Below, one piece after another: positions 1 through 6,578 of a stretch of DNA of 64,000 nucleotides. The stretch spans positions 1 through 64,000 of the forward strand of contig JALONN010000004.1 of NCBI GenBank assembly GCA_025454915.1. Reading direction: 5' to 3'. The notes under the pieces were generated by a model that did not search any database, had not been told where the DNA came from, and saw nothing but the letters and a program-made list of their open reading frames with translations. Source of the stretch: Raineya sp. Its GTDB lineage: Bacteria > Bacteroidota > Bacteroidia > Cytophagales > Thermonemataceae. The translations under genes and the position numbers were made by a program. The number at the start of each line of letters is the position of its first letter. Positions within the stretch are counted from its first letter, which is position 1.

Positions 1-1
1 A

Positions 2-115
2 GCTCAGTTTACAGGTTCTATGGATATTGATTTAGGTAACTTAGAAAAAGGTACTTACATCTTAATGCTTGAAACTGCTGGTGAAAAAGTGGCAAGAAAA
101 TTGATAAAACAATAA
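2..115 (+). CDS. C-terminal fragment of a T9SS-secreted protein (type A sorting domain)
   Basis: Partial gene entering from the left edge; 37 codons then TAA. The fragment has the pattern of a type IX secretion C-terminal sorting domain (type A): a DLxNLxKGTYIL beta-strand, an ETAGEKV turn and a terminal KLIKQ. Proteins with this tail cross the outer membrane through the Por/Gld/Spr secretion system and are released or attached at the surface. The catalytic or binding part lies outside the window, so its function is unknown. It ends 23 nt before the next gene on the same strand and may be co-transcribed with it. Presence of a T9SS cargo agrees with gldD further along. The domain assignment rests on motif resemblance only. 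Confidence 0.75.
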   Translation, partial: AQFTGSMDIDLGNLEKGTYILMLETAGEKVARKLIKQ

Positions 116-138
116 TTAACTTTTAATACTTAAAGAAT

Positions 139-354
139 ATGAAAAAAATAGCTTTAGCTTTCGCTTTGTTTGCAATGGTTGGTACAACTACTGTAATTGC
201 AAATAATTATTCTAGCACTGAAAATACTGAATTCTTCAAAAAGAAGAAAAAGAAGAAGAAAGAAGCTTGTACAACTGAAACTAAAACTTCTTGTGGTGAT
301 AAAGCTACAGAAGGGAAAAAAAGTTGTTGTGCCAGCAAAAAAAATACCCAGTAA
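139..354 (+). CDS. small secreted Lys-rich, Cys-rich protein of unknown function
   Basis: A 71-residue protein with a clear N-terminal signal peptide (Lys-Lys then a hydrophobic stretch, likely cut near residue 21). The mature part holds an unbroken run of eight lysines (about residues 34-41) followed by four cysteines at about 44, 52, 63 and 64, the last two adjacent. I do not recognise the family. The Cys-Lys composition could suit metal or thiol binding or a surface polycation, but this is speculation. The gene follows a T9SS-cargo tail by 23 nt and is closed by a perfect palindromic terminator just after its stop. Short, low-complexity genes can be spurious, but the signal peptide, terminator and position support it being real. 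Confidence 0.6.
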   Translation: MKKIALAFALFAMVGTTTVIANNYSSTENTEFFKKKKKKKKEACTTETKTSCGDKATEGKKSCCASKKNTQ

Positions 355-360
355 TAATAA

Positions 361-390
361 AAAAGCCCCAATTAATTGGGGCTTTTTTAT
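361..390. terminator. bidirectional rho-independent terminator
   Basis: A perfect 26-nt palindrome (361-386) with a GC-rich core of GCCCC/GGGGC, flanked by an A-run on the left and a T-run on the right. It lies between the converging small secreted protein gene and hpf, so it can end both transcripts. Confidence 0.9.
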
Positions 391-413
391 TAATTCCTTA
401 AAGTATTATATAT

Positions 414-713
414 TTAGTGAGCTGTAGCTTTCTCTTTAAATTTTGTGATTTGTCTTCTTAAACTTTCTACGGCATCATCAGCAGCTGCTTCAAAAGAACT
501 TTTCTGAGATTTAGCAAAAATTACGTTTCCTGGTACATTAATTTTAATTTCCACAATTTTATTATCTTTTTGTTCACTTTTATCTAATCGAAGATAAACC
601 TCCCCATCTGTTACACGGTCATAGAAGGTTTCTAATTTGTCTAATTTTTTCTGAATAAAATCAAGCAATTTGATGTCTGCATCAAAATGAATAGATTGCA
701 TCTGAACTTTCAT
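414..713 (-). CDS. hpf: ribosome hibernation-promoting factor (HPF/YfiA, short form)
   Basis: A 99-residue protein of the sigma-54 modulation/S30EA ribosomal family. The N-terminal motif MQSIHFDAD and the following KLLDFIQKKLDKLETFYDR helix are typical, as is a basic C-terminal helix (ESLRRQITKFKEK). HPF binds the decoding centre of the 30S subunit and stabilises inactive 70S/100S particles in slow growth. There is no long C-terminal dimerisation domain, so this is the short type. Two ATG codons lie in frame (725 and 713); I chose 713 because family members begin MKVxxQSIHFDAD. It is the last gene of a minus-strand rpsU-xerC-hpf cluster that links translation functions. Confidence 0.93.
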   Translation of the reverse strand: MKVQMQSIHFDADIKLLDFIQKKLDKLETFYDRVTDGEVYLRLDKSEQKDNKIVEIKINVPGNVIFAKSQKSSFEAAADDAVESLRRQITKFKEKATAH

Positions 714-780
714 AATACATCTCATTTAAGGTTAAACCATTGATTAAATAGAACAGGTTTTTGCCAGCATTTTTTCCAAA

Positions 781-1662
781 TTAAGCCTTTGGATGAGCCT
801 GTTCAAATATTTCTTTTAGTTTTTCTAAAGAATTATGCGTATAAATTTGTGTAGCACTAAGATTGCTATGTCCCATTATTTCTTTAATAGCATTTAAGTC
901 AGCTCCTTTGTTGAGCAAATGTGTAGCAAATGTATGTCTAAGTATATGTGGGCTTTTTTTATTGGCATTACTTACTAGTGTTAAATACTTTTTTACAATT
1001 CTATAAATTAGCATAGGATAAGCTGGTTCACCACTATCGGTTACAATAAGGAAATCATGATTCAGTTGTTGAAAGGTTTGTTGCTTTTGATACACATATT
1101 CTTGTATCAGATGACTTAGAGTTGGAGTAATAGGTATAATTCTTTGTTTATTACCTTTTCCCAGAACCTTAATTTCTTGTCTGATATAATTTATATCCAG
1201 CTCTTTAATATTCAACAGCTCTGCTTCTCTAATACCCATATTATAAAGCATTTCAATAATTATTTTATCACGATAACCTCCAAAATCTTCACTGAATTCT
1301 ACATGATCTAGTAATTTGGTTAAATCAGCTTCTTCAATAAAAACAGGCGTTCTTTTAGGCGTTTTTAAAGGTTTGATCCTAAGGGTTGGATTAGCTAAAA
1401 TATAGTTTTGCTTCACTAAAAACTTATAAAAAGATTTTAATGTAGCTATTTTTCTATTGATTGATGTAGCTTGTAAATTAGCTTCAGAAAGTGAAATAAT
1501 CCAAGAACGAATAATATGATAATCTGCTTGGGTTAAGTCTGATATTTGATAGGTTTCCGTTAAATAATCTGCAAATTGCTCTAAATCATTGCGATAAGAA
1601 CTTTGCGTATGTATACTTTGACGTTTCTGAAAACTTATATATTGAAGGAATTTCTCGATCAT
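781..1662 (-). CDS. xerC: tyrosine recombinase XerC/XerD-like
   Basis: A 293-residue tyrosine recombinase. The N-terminal SAM-like core-binding domain spans about residues 1-90 and the catalytic domain about 105-290. All catalytic residues are visible: R145 (NMGIREAEL), the beta-hairpin Lys in GKGNKQR (about 169), H239 and R242 (HILRH), H265 (GHSN) and nucleophile Y274. Xer recombinases resolve chromosome dimers at dif. Its place between rpsU and hpf, and the lack of any mobile-element neighbours, argue for a housekeeping Xer rather than a phage integrase. Which of XerC or XerD it is cannot be decided here. A strong stem-loop ends directly at its start codon (see that entry). Confidence 0.85.
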   Translation of the reverse strand: MIEKFLQYISFQKRQSIHTQSSYRNDLEQFADYLTETYQISDLTQADYHIIRSWIISLSEANLQATSINRKIATLKSFYKFLVKQNYILANPTLRIKPLKTPKRTPVFIEEADLTKLLDHVEFSEDFGGYRDKIIIEMLYNMGIREAELLNIKELDINYIRQEIKVLGKGNKQRIIPITPTLSHLIQEYVYQKQQTFQQLNHDFLIVTDSGEPAYPMLIYRIVKKYLTLVSNANKKSPHILRHTFATHLLNKGADLNAIKEIMGHSNLSATQIYTHNSLEKLKEIFEQAHPKA

Positions 1663-1695
1663 ATTTAGTGCTTAGACATTTCCTAAGCACTAAAT
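1663..1695 (-). promoter_or_regulatory. 13-bp perfect stem-loop abutting the xerC start codon
   Basis: ATTTAGTGCTTAG (1663-1675) and its exact complement (1683-1695) enclose a 7-nt loop. On the minus strand the stem ends at the base before the xerC ATG (1660-1662). No U-run follows it in the direction of transcription, so it is unlikely to be a simple terminator. It could limit xerC translation relative to rpsU, or be an RNA processing or attenuation site. The structure is seen; the role is inferred. Confidence 0.6.
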
Positions 1696-1727
1696 AGTGA
1701 TTTTTTTTTATTTAAACAAACAAAACC

Positions 1728-1922
1728 TTAGTTATTTTCTGCTTGTTGCAAAGTTTGGCGATAAGCAGCACGCAATACAGTTCTACGACGAGAGATTGAT
1801 TTCTTTTCGAAGAAAGTACGGCTACGCAATTGCTTTAATACACCTGTTTTCTCGAATTTCTTCTTGAAACGCTTCAAAGCTTTATCTATAGTTTCATTTT
1901 CTTTTACTTGTATAACTAGCAT
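1728..1922 (-). CDS. rpsU: 30S ribosomal protein bS21
   Basis: A 64-residue bS21 protein: LVIQVKENETIDKALKRFKKKFEKTGVLKQLRSR is the family core, followed by a basic tail. It sits on the 30S platform close to the 3' end of 16S rRNA. In Bacteroidota, structural work on Flavobacterium johnsoniae ribosomes showed the anti-Shine-Dalgarno tail held against bS21, bS18 and bS6, which explains why most genes lack an SD. This gene is an exception: it has a nine-base SD match in front of it (see separate entry), as expected for autoregulation by bS21 level. First gene of the rpsU-xerC-hpf cluster, with its own consensus promoter. Confidence 0.97.
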   Translation of the reverse strand: MLVIQVKENETIDKALKRFKKKFEKTGVLKQLRSRTFFEKKSISRRRTVLRAAYRQTLQQAENN

Positions 1923-1930
1923 TCTTTAGA

Positions 1931-1939
1931 CACCTCCTT
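1931..1939 (-). promoter_or_regulatory. strong Shine-Dalgarno sequence of rpsU
   Basis: On the minus strand AAGGAGGTG lies 8 nt before the rpsU ATG, a nine-base match to the 16S anti-SD. I saw no comparable SD before the other genes whose starts I inspected, most of which have A/T-rich leaders. Published work on Flavobacterium johnsoniae describes rpsU as SD-dependent and translated preferentially by ribosomes lacking bS21; the layout here fits that circuit. Confidence 0.85.
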
Positions 1940-1957
1940 CAATTTTTTTGTGGGCTA

Positions 1958-1987
1958 CAAAGGTAGTGTTTTTTTCGCACAAACAAA
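1958..1987 (-). promoter_or_regulatory. rpsU promoter (-33 TTTG, -7 TACCTTTG)
   Basis: Read on the minus strand, TTTG (1984-1987) is followed after 18 nt by TACCTTTG (1958-1965), which matches the Bacteroidota primary sigma consensus TTTG / TAnnTTTG. Transcription would start about 1950, giving a short leader that carries the SD. Confidence 0.7.
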
Positions 1988-2089
1988 ATATTATTTTCTA
2001 TCTAAGCCTTTATATGTATTTCCTACAAAATAAACAATTATAAATTTCAAATATTTTATATCATTATTCAAAGATTGCAAAAATACATG

Positions 2090-2097
2090 TATATTTG
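2090..2097 (+). promoter_or_regulatory. -7 element upstream of the fabH-like gene
   Basis: TATATTTG matches TAnnTTTG. No well-spaced -33 TTTG is visible. Transcription from here would begin about 2104, which rules out a start codon at 2075 and favours the ATG pair at 2120/2123. Confidence 0.45.
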
Positions 2098-2122
2098 CCC
2101 GTTATTTTACCCAAACGCAATG

Positions 2123-3121
2123 ATGTATTATTCACAAATTAAGGGCTTGGGATTTTATGTTCCTGAAAACGTAGTGACCAATGCCGACCTAGAAAAACTC
2201 ATGGATACCTCTAATGAGTGGATTATTGAACGTTCTGGTATCCAAGAGCGTCGTTTTTTCACAGAAGGCAAAGATACTGTGGCTACTATGGCTGTAGAGG
2301 CTACTAAAATGGCTCTTAAAAATGCAAACCTTGAAGCACAAGATATTGATTTTATTATTTTTGCAACTCTCAGTCCCGATTTTAATTTCCCAGGTTCAGG
2401 GGTTTTAGTTCAAAGATCTCTTCCTTTCCGAGAAATAGGAGCTTTGGATGTAAGGGCTCAGTGTTCTGGATTTATATATGCTCTGTCGATTGCTGACCAA
2501 TATATTAAGTCTGGAATGTATAAAAACATCTTGGTAATTGGCTCAGAAGTACAATCTAATATATTAGAACTCAGTAATAGAAATAGAAATTTTGCTGTTC
2601 TTTTTGGAGATGGTGCAGGTGCAGCTGTTGTCCAAGCTACCCAAGATCCTAATCACAGCATATTATCTACCCATTTACACTCACAAGGACAATATGCAGA
2701 GGATTTATTTTTAGAACACCCTGGCAGTCGTCTGAAAGATAGAATGAGTCCTCAAATTATAGAAGAAGGAAAACATTTACCTTTTATGCAAGGACAAGCC
2801 GTATTCAAGCATGCTGTTGTACGCTTTCCAGAAGTAATCAGAGAAGCTCTTCAGGCAAATGGTTATGCAGAATCCGATTTAGATTTACTTGTCCCACATC
2901 AAGCAAATTTACGCATCACAAAATACATTCAACAAGTCATGAATATGCCTGATGAGAAAGTAGTTAGTAATATTCAAAAATATGGCAATACAACAGCTGC
3001 TTCTATTCCTATTGCTCTCACAGAGGCATGGCAAGAAGGGCGTGTTCGTTCAGGCGATTTAATATGTTTAGCTGCTTTTGGTAGCGGATTTACTTGGGCT
3101 TCTGCTTTAATTCGTTGGTAG
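2123..3121 (+). CDS. fabH: beta-ketoacyl-ACP synthase III family protein (FabH-like)
   Basis: A 332-residue thiolase-fold condensing enzyme. The KAS III triad is present: nucleophile C114 (RAQCSGF), H259 (VPHQANLR) and N289 (YGNTTAASIP). FabH condenses acetyl-CoA with malonyl-ACP to start fatty-acid synthesis. Compared with classical FabH (about 317 aa) it has a modest insertion near residues 185-215 (SQGQYAEDLF to KDRMSPQ), so it could be a second paralogue used for branched starters or secondary lipids. Two adjacent ATGs occur at 2120 and 2123; upstream in-frame starts precede the likely promoter. Its 3' end overlaps the converging rnhB by 32 bp. Confidence 0.85.
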   Translation: MYYSQIKGLGFYVPENVVTNADLEKLMDTSNEWIIERSGIQERRFFTEGKDTVATMAVEATKMALKNANLEAQDIDFIIFATLSPDFNFPGSGVLVQRSLPFREIGALDVRAQCSGFIYALSIADQYIKSGMYKNILVIGSEVQSNILELSNRNRNFAVLFGDGAGAAVVQATQDPNHSILSTHLHSQGQYAEDLFLEHPGSRLKDRMSPQIIEEGKHLPFMQGQAVFKHAVVRFPEVIREALQANGYAESDLDLLVPHQANLRITKYIQQVMNMPDEKVVSNIQKYGNTTAASIPIALTEAWQEGRVRSGDLICLAAFGSGFTWASALIRW

Positions 3122-3716
3122 CAATTAGTTCTGCACAAGGTTTGAAGGTCATTCGGTGATAGGGGGTTAATCCATATTTCAGAATGGCTTTTTTATGTGT
3201 AGGAGTTGGGTAGCCCATATTACTTTCCCAAGCATATTCTGGATAGTTTTTAGAAAGTTCTATCATTTTTTTATCTCTGTAGTTTTTAGCCAAAACTGAA
3301 GCCGCTGCAATAGAAAAAAACTTAGAATCCCCTTTTACAACACACTGATATGGTATAAAATTATAAGGCTTAAACTTATTTCCATCTACTAGTATTAGTT
3401 CTGGTGTTAATTGAGAAGTTTCAAATATTTTATCCAAAGCTCTATGCATTGCAAGTATTGATGCTTGTAATATATTGATTTTATCTATTTCTTCAATAGA
3501 AGCTTCACCAATTGCCCAAGCAATAGCATCATTTTTTATATCTATTTCAATAGTCTCTCTCTGATCAAAAGAAAGTTGTTTAGAATCTGTAAGTGTATCA
3601 TGATAGTAATCAAGTGGTAATATTACAGCAGCAGCGACCACTGAACCCGCTAAACATCCCCTCCCAACCTCATCTACTCCAACCTCAATATATTTACCTG
3701 AAAAAGAAGAAAACAT
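3090..3716 (-). CDS. rnhB: ribonuclease HII
   Basis: A 208-residue RNase HII, which cleaves the RNA strand of RNA/DNA hybrids, including single ribonucleotides in DNA. The acidic metal-binding residues are visible: D15 and E16 in VGVDEVGRGCLAG, D111 in LILVDGNK and D148 after SIAAASVLAKNYR. I chose the ATG at 3716; the frame stays open to 3740, but that codon is TTG and adds a residue stretch not typical of the family. The last 32 bp overlap the end of fabH on the other strand, so the two transcripts are complementary at their 3' ends. Confidence 0.94.
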   Translation of the reverse strand: MFSSFSGKYIEVGVDEVGRGCLAGSVVAAAVILPLDYYHDTLTDSKQLSFDQRETIEIDIKNDAIAWAIGEASIEEIDKINILQASILAMHRALDKIFETSQLTPELILVDGNKFKPYNFIPYQCVVKGDSKFFSIAAASVLAKNYRDKKMIELSKNYPEYAWESNMGYPTPTHKKAILKYGLTPYHRMTFKPCAELIATNELKQKPK

Positions 3717-3842
3717 AAATATTAAGTATTTGAAAAACAAGTATTTAAATAAAAAAAATATAATACTAATTAAAAAGATATTCTAAAATATCAAAAAAAC
3801 ACGAAATTTGCTTATATTTTATTTGATAAAACATAAAATTGT

Positions 3843-4403
3843 ATGCGATTCACTTTTATTATTTCATTGGTATTACTAAATTTTGCATTAAAAGCTCAGA
3901 ATAATACTCAGATAAAAGAAGCTCTGACTTATTTGAACAAGATTAGACAAAACCCTGCTTTATACAGTAAAGAGGTAGGTGTTAATCTTTCTGGAGTACC
4001 TTCACGCCCTACTCTTGTATGGAATGATACACTGGCGACTGTGGCACAGAAAAAAGCAGAAGACATGGTAAAAAGAAGTTATTTTGGTCATACAGACCCT
4101 GATGGTAATGGTATCAATATTCTTATTTTTAAATCTGGTTTTGTAATTCCAGAAGAATGGACTACTCCTAAAAATAATAACTACTTTGAATCACTTTCAG
4201 CAGGAAATGTAAATCCCAAAGAAGGTATTATTTATTTAATCAAAGATGGTGGAGTAGCTAGTCATAAGGATGCTGGACATCGAAATCATTTATTAGGAAT
4301 AGAAAAATTTTATGCAAATCTTACTGACATTGGTATTGGTTGGGCAAATGGAGGTAAGTATGGAACATATATGTGTGTAATTATAGCAAAACATCAATGG
4401 TAA
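3843..4403 (+). CDS. secreted CAP (SCP/PR1)-domain protein
   Basis: A 186-residue protein with a signal peptide (cut after about LKAQ, residue 19) and one CAP domain. The visible CAP features are LNKIRQNPALYS near the N-terminus, a His in YFGHTDPDGNG, a central Glu/Ser region (FESLSAGN) and HRNHLLG before the C-terminal strand YGTYMCVIIA. Bacterial CAP proteins are exported; a few bind lipids or act on cell walls, but most have no assigned activity. The stop overlaps the start of the next gene by 7 nt (ATGGTAA), so translation is probably coupled to the phosphatase. Family call is firm; function is not. Confidence 0.85.
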   Translation: MRFTFIISLVLLNFALKAQNNTQIKEALTYLNKIRQNPALYSKEVGVNLSGVPSRPTLVWNDTLATVAQKKAEDMVKRSYFGHTDPDGNGINILIFKSGFVIPEEWTTPKNNNYFESLSAGNVNPKEGIIYLIKDGGVASHKDAGHRNHLLGIEKFYANLTDIGIGWANGGKYGTYMCVIIAKHQW

Positions 4404-4906
4404 AAACAAAAAGACTATGGATAGCTCGCCATGCAGAAGCTATCGATGATTATGATGATTTCAATAGAATCCTTACAACAAAAGGATATAGACAAGCTGT
4501 CAGTACAGGTAAAGAAATAGCCAATTATAAGATTTCTATGAATGAAATCTGGACAAGTTCTGCTGTAAGAACTTTTTTAACAGCTCACTTCTTTGCAGAA
4601 CAACTAGGTTTTGACAAACAGAATATTCAAAGCCATAAAGAACTATATAATGCTTCTGTCAGAGTTTGGTTACAAACTATCAATCAACAATTCAACGAAA
4701 AATCTACCAACGTTCTTGTTGTAGGTCATAACCCACATATTTCTTACTTGGTGGAGCTTCTTACAGGGCGATCTTTTGAAGGTTTAGAACCAAGCCAGGT
4801 GGCTTTGGTTGAATCAGAAAAAGAATGGGCTGAATGGACAGAGAAAACAGCTACCTTTAAAACTTTTATTGGAGGGATAGAAAATGACAATGATGGTGTT
4901 ATTTAA
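4397..4906 (+). CDS. SixA-like histidine phosphatase family protein
   Basis: A 169-residue small member of the histidine phosphatase (phosphoglycerate mutase-like) superfamily. The phospho-accepting motif is RHAEA near residue 11 and the second catalytic His is in VVGHNPHISYLV. Its length and the TSSAVRTFLTA segment resemble SixA, a phosphohistidine phosphatase acting on Hpt proteins in E. coli, but many such proteins act on small metabolites. I used the ATG at 4397, which overlaps the stop of the CAP gene; the frame opens at 4373 inside that gene. The natural substrate cannot be inferred from sequence. Confidence 0.82.
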   Translation: MVKTKRLWIARHAEAIDDYDDFNRILTTKGYRQAVSTGKEIANYKISMNEIWTSSAVRTFLTAHFFAEQLGFDKQNIQSHKELYNASVRVWLQTINQQFNEKSTNVLVVGHNPHISYLVELLTGRSFEGLEPSQVALVESEKEWAEWTEKTATFKTFIGGIENDNDGVI

Positions 4907-4946
4907 GCTTTCTATACTCTTTAAAAAACAAAGTTTTAGCGAAAAG

Positions 4947-4977
4947 TTGTAAAAATTATCTTTTTACTTTATTTTTG
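4947..4977 (+). promoter_or_regulatory. promoter of the bifunctional-nuclease gene
   Basis: TTG (4947-4949), a 20-nt spacer and TATTTTTG (4970-4977) match the Bacteroidota -33/-7 consensus. The expected start of transcription is about 23 nt before the GTG start codon at 5007. Confidence 0.6.
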
Positions 4978-5006
4978 TATAGGATAGTCAGAACTCTACA
5001 AAACAA

Positions 5007-5597
5007 GTGAGCAAAATACGTTTAGAAATCTTAGGTTTATCTTCCAGCCAAGCACAATCTGGTTCGTTTGCATTGGTATTAGGAGAAAAAAATGGTAGCA
5101 GGCGATTGCCAATTATTATTGGTATGTTTGAAGCTCAGGCTATAGCCATAGAAATAGAACGTATAACACCTAATCGCCCTATGACTCACGATTTATTCAG
5201 ATCAATGGCAGAGGCATTCGAAATTAGAGTGATTGAAGTTGTAATCTCCGATTTGCGTGAAGGTGTATTTTTTGCAAAACTGATTTGTGTTTCTGAAGAT
5301 CGGAAAATAGAGATTGATGCTCGTCCTTCAGATGCAATAGCCATAGCATTACGCTTTAATGCTCCTGTCTATACATTTGAAAATGTTCTCACAGAAGCAG
5401 GTATTATTCTTACAGATGAGGACGAAGAAGAAGAGGAAGATGATCGTTTGGAAGAAGTTACTCCAATTCATCGTTCTGACTCTTTAAGAGATTATTCTAC
5501 TGAACAACTCCAAACATTGCTCAATGAAGCTTTAGAAAATGAGGATTATGAGAGAGCAGCTAAAATTAGAGACGAATTGGGAAAAAGAGGCTTTTAA
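5007..5597 (+). CDS. bifunctional nuclease (BFN/DUF151) domain protein with C-terminal UVR motif
   Basis: A 196-residue cytoplasmic protein. Residues 1-135 are a BFN (DUF151) domain (LEILGLSSSQAQSGSFALVLGE, RLPIIIGMFEAQAIAIEIE, DARPSDAIAIALR). A very acidic linker follows (about 137-147), then a UVR motif (about 160-195, LLNEALENEDYERAAKIRDEL) like that of UvrB/UvrC and McsA. The plant BFN proteins have nuclease activity; the bacterial role is not established. It starts with GTG; the first residues MSKIRLEILG align with the usual start of the family, and no ATG lies nearby. The last four bases overlap the convergent rsmH gene. Confidence 0.88.
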   Translation: MSKIRLEILGLSSSQAQSGSFALVLGEKNGSRRLPIIIGMFEAQAIAIEIERITPNRPMTHDLFRSMAEAFEIRVIEVVISDLREGVFFAKLICVSEDRKIEIDARPSDAIAIALRFNAPVYTFENVLTEAGIILTDEDEEEEEDDRLEEVTPIHRSDSLRDYSTEQLQTLLNEALENEDYERAAKIRDELGKRGF

Positions 5598-6508
5598 ATT
5601 TTCTCTGCTACTCGCATTTTAGCACTTCTGGCTCTTGGATTTCTTTCAATTTCTTCTTCAGAAGGGATAATAAGTTTCTCTATAATTTTGAGAGGCTTTA
5701 TCTCATTGCCATAGAAATCTTTTTCTACTTCACCAAAAAATTTTCCTTTTTGAAAGAAATTCTTGACTAATCTATCTTCTAACGAATGATAGGATATAAC
5801 AACCAGTCTTCCACCTGTTTTCAGAACATTAACAGATTGTAATAACATTTCCTCTATAACTTTCAATTCATCATTTACTTCAATTCTCAATGCTTGAAAA
5901 AGCTGAGCTAAATATTTATTTGTTTCTTTTTTAGGAATACACGATTCTATCACATTTTTTAAATCTTGGATTGTGATAATTTCTTTCTTTTTACGATTGT
6001 TTACAATTGTTTGGGCTAATGTCTTTGCATTTTTAATTTCTCCATATATACCAAAGATTTTATGAAGTTCTTTTTCAGAGTATTCATTTACAATATCTTG
6101 AGCTGTTAGCCTTTGTTCTTGATTCATTCGCATATCTAAATCTGCCTCAAAACGAAACGAAAATCCTCGTTCAGCTGTATCAAACTGGTGCGATGAAACA
6201 CCTAAATCAGCAAGTATTCCATCTATCTTTCCTATTTCTAGCTTTTTTATTTCTTGTTCTAAGTATCTGAAATTATTCTTAATAAGATAAAAATTAGAAT
6301 TATTTTTTTTGATACTAATAGCATTTTCCCAAGCATCTTGGTCTTGGTCAAAAGAATATAGCTGACCTTCTTCGGATAAATGTGTCAAAATTTCTTTTGT
6401 ATGACCACCTCCTCCAAAAGTTAAATCTGCATAAATTCCATTTGGATGTATTTTTAAAGCCTCAATAGATTGCTTTAGTAGTACAGGTACATGATATGCT
6501 ATTTCCAT
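5594..6508 (-). CDS. rsmH: 16S rRNA (cytosine1402-N4)-methyltransferase
   Basis: A 304-residue RsmH (MraW). Visible motifs are HVPVLLKQSIEAL at the N-terminus, the SAM-binding DLTFGGGGHTKEIL, ADLGVSSHQFD with ERGFSFR, and SYHSLEDRLVKNFF near the C-terminus. It methylates N4 of C1402 in the 30S P site. In most bacteria it heads the division/cell-wall (dcw) cluster with mraZ, ftsL and ftsI. Here it stands alone: a FAS1 lipoprotein is upstream and a convergent BFN gene downstream, while ftsI is about 36 kb away. A terminator lies just before its start, so it needs its own promoter. Confidence 0.96.
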   Translation of the reverse strand: MEIAYHVPVLLKQSIEALKIHPNGIYADLTFGGGGHTKEILTHLSEEGQLYSFDQDQDAWENAISIKKNNSNFYLIKNNFRYLEQEIKKLEIGKIDGILADLGVSSHQFDTAERGFSFRFEADLDMRMNQEQRLTAQDIVNEYSEKELHKIFGIYGEIKNAKTLAQTIVNNRKKKEIITIQDLKNVIESCIPKKETNKYLAQLFQALRIEVNDELKVIEEMLLQSVNVLKTGGRLVVISYHSLEDRLVKNFFQKGKFFGEVEKDFYGNEIKPLKIIEKLIIPSEEEIERNPRARSAKMRVAEKI

Positions 6509-6525
6509 AGTATTTTAATAATAAA

Positions 6526-6557
6526 ACAACCCGATAAAATGTATTTTATCGGGTTGT
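6526..6557 (-). terminator. terminator of the susCD-FAS1 operon
   Basis: A perfect 15-bp stem (6526-6540 with 6543-6557, core ACCCGAT/ATCGGGT) and a 2-nt loop. On the minus strand a T-rich run follows. It lies 22 nt after the stop of the FAS1 gene. Confidence 0.85.
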
Positions 6558-6578
6558 AAAAATAAACATTTTTTAGAT

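Noticed and set aside
781..1662. Tyrosine recombinase as a mark of a prophage or integrative element
   Set aside because: It sits between rpsU and hpf with no phage, attachment-site or transposition genes nearby, which fits a housekeeping Xer recombinase.
3717..3740. Longer rnhB start at 3740
   Set aside because: That codon is TTG, while an in-frame ATG at 3716 gives a family-typical N-terminus.
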